NCBI GenBank assembly: GCA_036365515.1
Contig: CM070873.1
Coordinates: 264,072,075-264,136,074 of the forward strand
DNA from: Torymus aiolomorphi
Lineage: Eukaryota > Arthropoda > Insecta > Hymenoptera > Torymidae
Direction: 5' to 3'
Length of the DNA stretch: 64,000 nucleotides
This document shows positions 1-11,000 of the stretch, in pieces; the first letter of the stretch is position 1, and every line of letters starts with the position of its first letter. The position numbers and the translations under genes are program-made. The notes under the pieces are model-generated. The model worked only from the letters and a program-made list of their open reading frames with translations, did not search any database and was not told the origin of the DNA.

Positions 1-508
1 TTCGCGCACGGAACGGGCGAGCTAATAAATTCCGAGCGGCTCTTCTTCATTGATAAAGTTATCGGTGTAGTAGGCGAAAGAGGAGGAGAGGGTAGATCAG
101 AGAGCTCGCGCCGTGGCGCTCCTTCGTCGGGAGAGAGAGGCAAGAATTAACGGGCTTAGTTGCCGACGCAGGTGTCGCGCGGCGACGGCCCCGACGGCTC
201 CGCGTGAGTTACGGCGGAAGCGTCAGCCAGTGTGTGCGCGCGTGTGTGTGTCTGTTTGCAAGCTCCCGTAGTCATTATATTTTGCGCAACATCCCGATTT
301 TATGGGGCCGGCTTTCCGCGCCCTCACCTTACACGCCGCCCCAAGGATGCGAAATTCACCCGACATAGCGCGCGAGCGCACACGTCTTTGCGTATTTAAT
401 CCCCGAGGATTCTATTCTATAGAAAATCCTCACTGTTCCCAACTCCTGACAGAGCGACTCGTTCGAATTTTGACAAATTTTTATTCAACTTCAAAATGGA
501 TACTTTTT
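1..508. other. Intergenic, no gene recognised
   Basis: The stretch is GC-rich at its left end and turns AT-rich before the transposon that starts at 511. Short open frames here show no recognisable domain. It may be leader or regulatory DNA of a gene beyond the left edge, but nothing in the sequence settles that. Confidence 0.4.
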
Positions 509-510
509 TA

Positions 511-1156
511 AGGTAAATGTACCAATCATTGGCCATCTTAAGAGCCTAAAGTTAGATAGTGTAAGAATTAGACGTACAAAAACACTATCAAATCTAAAAC
601 AACGACTGTATATAGTGTAAACCGTTCTTCAAATCACCAAAAAAAAAACATTTAAAAAACATATTTAATAATTGCATCATAATTAATTCATCAAACAATG
701 ACGAGTATCAATCCACCAGTCGTTGGGCACTATAGGAGGAAAAAACTGATCCGTATGTCCAAAAATTTCGTTCCAATTCTTAATCTAAAATATGTCATAA
801 ATTTATAATTCTCAACTTACATTAACTGTTGTTTGTAATGTCTATTTAAACATGCAATGCAAGAATGTTACTTAAAATGCGCTAAAATATATATTACTTG
901 GATACAACTATCTTTTTGTGTATAATTAATACACAATTATCTTTAATCTTATGTGAAAGTACCAGTAGATGGGCGCCGAAGCACAGATAACATCACAAAT
1001 TTTAATTTATCTTCTTGAATCTATATGTCTAGATTAGATTTTAACAAGAAAATAATGTACTTGTATATGAATGTAACTTGAAAAACATACTATTAAGTGC
1101 ATGCGGACACTTTTTGGTACACGATTTCTGATGGCCAAGTAGTGGTACTTTTACCT
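511..1156. mobile_element. Tc1/mariner-like non-autonomous element, copy A
   Basis: The terminal inverted repeats read AGGTAAATGTACCAATCATT on the left and, on the opposite strand at the right end, AGGTAAAAGTACCACTACTT. A TA dinucleotide flanks each end (509-510 and 1157-1158), as expected for the Tc1/mariner superfamily. There is no transposase frame inside. A second, inverted copy lies at 53315-54290, which confirms both ends. Assignment to the superfamily rests on the TA duplication and terminal repeats only. Confidence 0.75.
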
Positions 1157-4100
1157 TAGTTATGTACGTAGTGTATCGGTATATGGAAGTCGTTTCTCAT
1201 AATATTTGGTAAGCCATTATTTATTCGCTCAGAGTATCAATATGGAACTCGTTACGGCGCATCAGCAGCAGGTGTCCTAAGGAATGATGCCTAATCTATG
1301 CGTCTAATTATCATAATGTCCTCCTCGTTACGCCGCGTCTCCGAGCTTTCTCGACGTCATCTTTCCGAAATCACTACTCCAACATGGATTAATATTGTTC
1401 CTCCCCGTGAATTTCCTTCAAGTTTTTCGAATATTACAATCAATTAATACGCTCAGCGTAATAACGAGTATCGTGAGTTTAGTTGGAAAATAATGGTATC
1501 ATTATGCGATTACACGCGTGCAAAATGAAGTCGCGAAGTTCTGGAAGCGCGGTAAAGATATAAGAGCGCGATAAAAATGAAAAGGATAGCCAAAGAAGAA
1601 GACGATTATCCGAGGCATCACGGCCCATTTACCCCTGGTGAGCCATATTTCTAATTACTTTCCGACGGCTCTCGGTTTCTTTCCTCCCTCTCTCCCCGCT
1701 CGTTCGGTCCTCCTCGCGAGGATAACGAAGCGACGCGACGCCGAAAAAATGCGCGAGCCGGGGACTCTTTTAAAAAGGATGGAGAATGTAAATATCTCGG
1801 CGAGGAGAGAAAGAGAAATGGGGGGAGAGGGGGCGTATAGAAAACAAAAGGAAAAAGTGTAAAGGTAAGACGAGGCAAAGTTTGAAAGTTTCGAGGGAGA
1901 GAAATAAAAGGAAACTTATTACACGTCAGCGAGACTATCGCGGGAATTAAAGAAAACCAAAAATTCGGAAAGTTATTCAATTGCGAAGTTGAGGAAAGAG
2001 GCGCCGCGCCGGGAGCTACGGTGTCTGCCAGCGGGCCGCGCGCGCCAACTCTACGCCGGGGTCAAGCCTCGTAATTTAACTTTATCGAAGCACTGTCCTC
2101 CTACCGTCGTCGTTTCTCCTTACTCATGCTTATTTATATCGTTCCCGGAAAAAATGATTAAAATCCTTTCTCGGATTTCCGTTGGAAAATTCTTGTTATA
2201 CTATACCGTTAAATTGAAGAGTGGAAAGTGTCAGTTGCAGGAATCGTCAGGTTCAGTAGGAGAACGCAAGGAGTGGGACTAACGAGTGCGGCAAATGGTA
2301 GAACAGCAGAATATCGCGTCGGAGCATCTAGGAGTGCGAATTCTGGGGACGAGTCTGAAATGAAAAAATGTCCAAGCTACTTTCGTCGAAATGGCGCGTC
2401 TGGGGGTCGGGGCGGGCGGCAGCAGCCAGCCAGCTCCTGACGTGCGCTGCCGGCGCGCGGTCGCGAAAGACAAAAGGCTTTCCTTTGGCCAGTAGCCCCT
2501 TTGCCGCTGCCACTGCTGCCGGGGCTTAATATATTTGTGCTGGAAAATTATTTTTAATTTCCAGCGCGGGGGGAAGGGCCGGAGCCCCGGGAAAGGGTTG
2601 CTCCGCGCTCTCTCGCGACACGGCCGCGTAAGAATTTCTTAATTAGATCGAGGCGCCGGCAGCCGGCAGCCGGCAGGTGGGCTTCTTTTGTTCGGCCGAG
2701 CTCTGCTGAATGTACTTTCGCGTATGTGTGCGCTTTGACGCCAAAACGGAGTCGTTTAGAAGGCTGATGCGCGTTCGGAGAAAGAAGCGCGCGCGCGCAC
2801 TTGCTCAGAACGGAAATCGCATTCCTCGCGCGTATGTGCGGCCCTTTTGGCCCCTTCCTCCTCGGCGCGCGTATTAAATAATTCCGCTGCTTTTTCAGCC
2901 AAGGAAAAGTGCACACGCACGCGCTGATGATGAAAGGGACGAGGCGCAAGTGGAGGGAGCCTCCTTTCCCTTTGTCCAATTTATTATTCTCCAGGAAATT
3001 ATGTCCCGGCCCGGCCCCAGCGCCGCTAGACAGCCCAGAGACAGAGAGCGCGCGAGCAGATAACAAATTTTATTGTCCAAGGACGCGCGGCCCCGCATCT
3101 CTTCATGTGCGCCCGCTTCGAATTATCACCGCCGCGCGGCAAAGTTGCGAAACTAGAAATTATTTGCATCGCCGGGTCGGCCGCTCTTTCCCTCTTTGCC
3201 GATAGTTTATTTGCGACACTCTCGTTTCGCGCAACGACATTAGCTGGCGCGAGGTAAGGCCGGCGGCGCGCCGCTGACGAGGGGGCATAAATTTTGATAA
3301 TTCCGGAATAGTGGAGGGAAGGAAGAAAAATTCGGCTGGCCGCGCGCTCCAAAAGTGGGAATAAATCGCGCTGCCTTTGTCAACACGCGTCGCCGCTCCG
3401 GAGCGAGCCGCGAAAAACGATACCGCGAAAAGAGCACGCTCGCTCTTTTGACTGGCTACGCGTGTGCATACATTTTTATCAATTATTAAGAACTCGCCGG
3501 CTGCGGGCGCGCGGGCCCGTTTCTCTCTTCTTTTTTCCTCCAGCCCCCTCTCTCACTCGCTCTGCTTTTCTTTCCCTCCGTTTCATTTTTCACTGGCTGC
3601 GTCTCGCTCTGGCTGCTGCCTCTGTCGCGCTCCTCTCTTTCGGATTCCGGGCCGCGTCGGTACAGAGAGAAGGTGGGGGAGCGTGCGGGCGCGCTAGGGA
3701 CATTAATAACGGCCGAGCTAACCAGCGGCAGCAGTAGCAGCCTCTCTTGCCTCGCTCCTCTGGACACGCGAAAGTACGAGTAATAATAAAATATACGAAA
3801 CAGAGAGCGGGCGCATCTAACTCAGGCTCCCCCCGGCACGCGCGCACCGGCCCGAGGGCGCCGCCGGCGGTAGCCAGTTAGCCACAGCCCAGTTATACTT
3901 CAGCCTTTGTCGCTCCTCCGCAAACGGATAATACGCGGATAGCGCGATAAGATGGATGGCTGAGATTTTTTAAAATAACGTTTTTACGGCTCATCCGCGC
4001 CGCCCTGCCCTCCCCTCTCCCCGATGACACGACGCCCGCGGGCAGTCGCTATATTTTTGCTATGTGTATTTTATTTTCGCTGCCACGTTCGAGTAGCCGG

Positions 4101-5056
4101 GATGATGCACTTCTATTCCCGATGCGCGTCCGGCTCTCCCGCGTTCCGCTTCGCGCCGCATTATCTCTGGCTTCTTCACCCGCCCCCACTCATACTTGGA
4201 CCTATTAGGCCTGTGCGTAGCGGGGAAACTGCCATTTTTAAAGCGTAAATCTCACCTTTCACGTCTTTCACTCGATTGGCCAAACTTTCAGTGCGCCAAG
4301 GCACATCAGTTAGGAAAGTGGCTGCTATATGCGCACAGTGTGGGGGCTCTCTTCGTGGGGCAAAGGCAGCTCGCCGAGAAATGGATTATAATTACCGGTA
4401 TTTTATTTAAAATTCCACGTGAAGCGCGATTATCTCGCGGTCACGCAGCGTATGCGGAATTTAAATCGTTCTCTCGTCGTAAGGTAGGGCGGCGGCGCAC
4501 ACGCTCCGAGGAAAATGAGAGCTGCGAGCTATGGCGCTACATCTGTCCGGTCCTCTCTTCTTTTTCCGAGAGCGAGCGAGAAAGAGCGTCAGCGACGCGG
4601 GAATAACATTTGCAAAACTCGCCCTGCGCATATGTTATTTTCCATGAGGAAAATTTTAAAATTACATTACTTTCACTTTTTCACGTGCCGGCAAGAACTC
4701 GAGCGTACTCCCTCCTGCTTTTTCTCTATAACGCTAATATGTCAAAAACTAACGGAACTATAAAAATTTTAAATTCTGCATCTAAAAGATACGGATTAAT
4801 TTATTGAAATACAATACTTTCTGACTTTTTATCTACACAAGTTAATATTTATATATTTATCGTAAATTATAATGGCATTTATTAATGTGTCACTTGTTAC
4901 TAATATGAAAAAAAAGTATTCACGATATAAAGTTTTATTCGCCGAGGACACTGCGTATAGTATCATATTATATTTAAAAAAAAAATTTTGCATAAAATGA
5001 CTCTCATGAAACGTTTCAGTTCCAAGTTATATTCATGAATTGTTTTATCGTTTTAG
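1157..5056. other. Intergenic / probable 5' region upstream of Nup88, GC-rich block
   Basis: About 3.9 kb without a recognisable coding exon. Positions 2400-3900 form a strongly GC- and CpG-rich block with pyrimidine-rich tracts, which looks like an active promoter region rather than coding sequence. The N-terminal exon(s) of Nup88 should lie upstream of 5057, but no frame here resembles a Nup88 N-terminus. Long open frames on both strands in the GC-rich part have low-complexity, arginine/serine-rich translations and are probably by-products of base composition. Confidence 0.4.
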
Positions 5057-8000
5057 GAGCTACAATTTAGATGGTTGCTGCTCGCAGTTATCGACATCAG
5101 AAGTTCGAAAAGCTCGCTGGCATCCAGGTTCAACAACAGACTCCCATTTAGTAGTACTAACTTCGGATAATATTTTCCAGTAAGAAAATAATTAAAATAA
5201 ACAAATTTTCAATATTTTTTAATTAATTCATTGTTTATGGTACAATTTCTTAGGTTGTATGAATGCGAAATCGGTGATGCTCCAAAACTCTTGAGGACTT
5301 GGAAAGTAGGACCGTGTCTCCATTCTCCGTCAAAAATTCCAAATTTCACATCCCTCGGCGATACTGCCGTCGATTTCGATTTTGCTACACCCACTGTCAA
5401 AGAAGACGGTGACAAGGAAATTGATGTAAGGTTTAACGTCGGAAAAAGTATAGTTATCTAGAAATTGTTAAATAATGTTTATGTTAATTTATTTTTTTTA
5501 TTCTAGGTAAGTAAGGTTTCGTGGAAGCAAATCGAATGGCCTATACTAGTTCTTCGCGGTAACGGTGACGTTTTGTTAGTTCGTGGTAATGTTTTAATAA
5601 AGTAAGATTTAAACCTTATATAGTTATATATAAAATGCTATAAAATGATATTAAAAATTTATATTTTTTTTATAGTCACAATAAACCTGTTGTTTTTGGA
5701 AGTCTTTCTATGTTTCCTCCCACTGTCGATAATTACGGTGTTGACTCGTGTTCGATTATGTGTTTACAAACCACCCCACCAATTGTAGTAATTGCATCAT
5801 GCGCTGGCAAGATTTATCATGCAATTTTACTAAACGAAAATTTAGAAGATGACGAAAAAAAAGTTAGTACCAAATATGAAACTGATATAGATGTCATCGA
5901 AATCATTCTTATTAAAAAATGTACACTCACTAATTACTTTTAAATTGTATGTTTCTTTAGACGTGGTCTCAATATGGATCAACGTACAGTCTTCATACTC
6001 CCGATGAGGCTTTGTACGTTTACGAATGCGTTGAAATGGAATTGGGTCTTTTTTATACAGACAACGATAAAAAGTATACTTGCCCGATTCATCTTCACAG
6101 CGATCGTGAAAATAAATCCAGGTAATAATTTGTTATAATTGAACTTATCAATTTTCTTTTGTTTCATAATTATTTTATTAGCGATTAATAGTAAAGCTGC
6201 TTTAAATATAACCTTAGTTTATGCAAATAATTGCATAATTATGATCTGAGGCATTCTTTATTTTCTCCCGTGGTGCGTATACTATTTTTTTGCCTGGCGA
6301 GGCCGGAAATAGAACCTTTGCGATCAGACGCCGGGAGCAAAAGTGACACTTTCGGCTCGCTAGGCAAAAAAATTAATTTATAAAATTATTTCTCAATAAA
6401 TTTGTAGTTTTCCTAAATGATAACATTATTTATTTGTTTATTTATTTATTTATTCAAACCAGTAAGAAAATACAGAGTAAACATTAACTCCAATAAACCC
6501 TGCAGAGATAAACACAGTTATCTTCATGCAGGTCTGGCAAAAGAAGTACAAAAAAAACTTAAGGTGGTTCTCCTCGGACTCCCTAGTCAAAGCAGTGCTA
6601 AATGTAGAAGTTACCTAAAATTAAAAAAAACCATAGTTGTAATGTGATTTATTTATTTTTTAAATGATAGAGATAGTCCATGTATTATAAATAAAGTGTA
6701 TTTAACATGACTAAGATAACTTTTTTCACAAAATGGCGATTTTCTAGAAACTAGATATCGTCACTACAAACAATTTTTTATAAATTACTGGAATCTTTTT
6801 TGTTGCTCAACCGATTTTAGTTTTCAAGGTCTCAATTTGCTCCTTAAGAAATTTCATGGGGACTTGCCGAAGGAAAAATTAAAAATTATTCAAAACTCAG
6901 AAAGTTATAGATAATTGTTCATAAATTCATGCACGTCGTTAAAACAAAATATTCTTTTAATTGGCTATAACTTTCTGAGTTTTGAATAATTTTTAATTTT
7001 TCGTTCGGCAAGTCCCCATGAAATTTCTTAAGGAGCAAAATGAGACCTTGAAAACTAAAATCGGTTGAGAAACAAAAAAGATTCCAGTAATTTATAAAAA
7101 ATTGTTTGTAGTGACGATATCTAGTTTCTAGAAAATCGCCATTTTGTGAAAAAAGTTATCTTAGTCATGTTAAATACACTTTATTTATATTTAGATTTAT
7201 AAACAATTATTTGTAGTGACAATATCTAGTTTCTAGAATATCGCCATTTTGTGAAAAAAGTTATTTTAGTCATGTTAAATACACTTTATTTATAATACAT
7301 TGACTATCTTTATCATTTTAAATAAATAAATCACATTACACTATGGTTTTTTTAAATTTTAGGTAATTTCTACATTTAGCACTGCTTTGACTAGGGAGTC
7401 CGAGGAGAACCACCTTAAAGACTAAAACTTAAAACTAAATATAAAATATGTATAGTACAATATTAAAAGCGTAGCGCGGTCAGATAAGTTGGCTAAACAA
7501 ATTAAAACTTAAATGCTCATTAAATAAACTGAAAATAGTACATTACGGTACAAATGACGAAAGTTGAAGTCCCGCCACTGCGTGAAGTTGGCGCCCGAGG
7601 CGAAGCCGAGGGCGCCATATCACGCAGTGGTGGGCCTTGATCTTTCGTCTTGTGTACCGTATACTATTTTTCTTGATGCCCGGTGGAAAGTACGTTTATA
7701 GCACTCAAAATCATAACTTTAATATGATTATTCGGCTCTCGTGGTATAATAGTACATTTCGACCCGGGTGGGGAAGTCTATTATTTAGCTAAATAATCGA
7801 CTTACGCACTAGTTTCGAACGGTATTTTATACCACGAGCGCCGAAAAATCATACCAAAGTTGTGATTTTGAGGTTAGAGTGGTATAAAATACTGTATGAC
7901 ACTGGTGCGTAAGATGATTTTTACCGCATTCGACTTTTCTCACTCGCTTCGCTCGTGCGAAAAACGTCTCCTTCGGTAAATTATCACATTCCCCACCCGT

Positions 8001-11000
8001 ATCATAATGTACTATTACATAATTAGTCTCGCCGATATATATTTTGCCACCGAAAATGATAACACCTTAATAGCATGCATTCTGCTTCTCGCATGTAATC
8101 CGACTAATTCTCACTTTTTCTGCTCTGACTCTTAGGAGTCTTTCATTTCATCAAAGCTCGAGCGTGTTGAGTTCGATGCCCGCCCCGACATTTAGTCTAG
8201 GCTCAGGCTATGATTTCGTAGCCGATTGAGTGTCATTGCTCTACTCAAGATTTTTATACGTGTTTTTTCGTCCTGATTACGAATTTTGAGGGTAGAAGTC
8301 CTGAAAGTAGTCAGATAAATTGTTATTAACAATTTAATTGTTTAAATCGTTATATCTTTAATTCTTTGATAGATATCAAAATTTTGCTTTTTCAAAATTG
8401 TTGGTTTTTAATTCAGAAATATGCTCGATTTTGAATTTTTGAGAAAACTTAATTAGAAAAAAAGTTATAGCAAATTTAGTGCAAAAAAGTCCTGATGTAG
8501 CTTCGCGCGGCCACTCTTTCGCTTGTATCTCCGGTTCTAACGAAAATTTTTCAACTTTCAACCTCGCATTTTGAAGAGAGAATAATATTCTATTAAGCTA
8601 CTGCATAATTATTACCTATAATTTAGTTTACATAATTATTTAAACGTTTATAATTAAAAATTTCAGTAAAAAATGTCAATTTAATTTGTTTATAAGACTT
8701 TTTTCACTATTTATACTAATTTTATCAAAATTTTTGCTTTGCAAAGTTGTTTGTTTTTCATTTACAAATATGCTAGATTTTGAATTTTTAAGAAAACTTA
8801 ATTAGAAAAAATGGTATCGCAAATTGAGTGCAAAAAAGGCCCGTTGTAGCTAAGCGCGATAATTCTTTTACTTGCTTCTGGCAAAAATTTGTTAATTTTC
8901 AGCTAAACATAAAATATTATTACATTAATTTATAATTATTATCTATATTTTAGTATAAAAAAATTAAGCGCGTACACGCATAAATAAAAATGACATTGAT
9001 ATTTTATCAAACAATCTATTATTCGTTTTTCAACGTATTTCCACATCTCAAGTTTAATTTGAAAATTAATGTAACAAAACCAAAATATGCCAAATGTAAA
9101 ATTTAAAATATTATTTATATGTTTGAATTTGAATTACCGCGTTATATGCGATGCGCGGGCGCAGGGCTCATAAATACAATGATTAAATTAATATAATTTA
9201 GAGTTCTTAATTACATATTTTATGAAGTTTTATTAAAAAAAATCTTAGTAAAATATGTGTATTGATTTTATTAAAATATTTTAATTTTATTTAACAAATA
9301 AAATCGACATTTTTTACAGAAATTTTTCGGTTGAAGCGCTGAAATAATTATTTAAACTAAATTATAGATAATTATTATAAAGTAGCTTTATAGAATATTA
9401 TTCTCTCTTCAAAATGCAAGGTTGAAAGATGAAAAATTTTTGTTAGAACCGGAGATACAAGGGAAAGAGTGGCCGCGCTTAGCTACAACGGGCCTTTTTT
9501 GCACTCAATTTGCGATACCATTTTTTCTAATTAAGTTTTCTTAAAAATTCAAAATCTAGCATATTTGTAAATGAAAAACAAACAACTTTGCAAAGCAAAA
9601 ATTTTGATAAAATTAGTATAAATAGTGAAAAAAGTCTTATAAACAAATTAAATTGACATTTTTTACTGAAATTTTTAATTATAAACGTTTAAATAATTAT
9701 GTAAACTAAATTATAGGTAATAATTATGAAGTAGCTTAATAGAATATTATTCTCTCTTCAAAATGCGAGGTTGAAAGTTAAAAAATTTTCGTTAGAACTG
9801 GAGATACAAGCGAAAGAGTGGCCGCGCGAAGCTACATCAGGACTTTTTTGCACTAAATTTGCTATAACTTTTTTTCTAATTAAGTTTTCTCAAAAATTCA
9901 AAATCGAGCATATTTCTGAATTAAAAACCAACAATTTTGCAAAAGCGAAATTTTGATATCTATCAAAGAATTAAAGATATAACGATTTAAACAATTAAAT
10001 TGTTAATAACAATTTATCTGACCACTTTCAGGACTTCTAACCTCAAAATTCGTAATCAGGACGAAAAAACACGTATAAAAATCTTGAGTAGAGCAATGAC
10101 ACTCAATCGGCTACGAAATCATAGACTACGCCTAGACTAATTTGCGGTACGAGCGCAGCGAGTGCTGCTGGTCGGGGGAGCGGGCATCGAAATCATCACG
10201 TTTGAAAACATCAATTTTCTACACACTTCTTCCTCATCTTCAGATTCGTCGGATGAGGATAATTCATTATTAATGAACAATCTTTATAGCACTGCGTGGC
10301 ATAAATCTGCATTTATATCACGCCTATCCGTGACATGGCGGATTTATGCAGTCAGTGCTATAAAATAATGTACGATACACGTGTCATAAGTCGTTCTTTA
10401 TGGCACGACGTGTATATAAGCGCCCGAGCGTAGCGTAAACATAGACATTAGAGAGATAGACTGCGGATGTAGGTTAGCAAGAGTGGCACCTCTAACCATG
10501 TTCGCGCAAATGCGTTAGAGAGAGACAGCATACCTTCTATTACATATACCTTCTATGCATCTGTCTCTCTCTCTCTCAACGGGTGCCACTCAACCTACAC
10601 CCGCAGTCTATCTCTCTTATGTCTATGAGCATAAAGTGCAACTATCATGCCACTAGTATCGTAATGTACTGTTTATCCATTTCACAAATTAAAGCAATGT
10701 AAATCGCTTGTTGATTAATGATCAGAAGTGATTGTTTTTGTTGTACATATAGGTTAATGACTTTGAATATGTTGACAAAACCTCTAAAACAATCTATTAA
10801 TAAAATCTGCAGTTGCCTAGTTACCAACTCAGAAGCATGCGTGGCGAAAGCTGCTGTCAGTGACGAAAGCCCTAATAATGGTTAAATGTCCTTCTTTCGC
10901 TATCGAAAACAATGACGAAACCACCTACTTTCCACCAGGGCATTAAGAAAATACCGTTCGAAACGAGTGCGGAAGTTGATTATTTACTTCGTGTGACTTT

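Noticed and set aside
8376..9956. Near-identical 61-residue frames on opposite strands
   Set aside because: By-products of the 2-kb palindrome, with no codon signal of their own.
10162..10368. 68-residue frame with an SSSSSDSSDED stretch, possibly a transposase N-terminus
   Set aside because: Too short, runs into a hairpin repeat, and has no further transposase homology.
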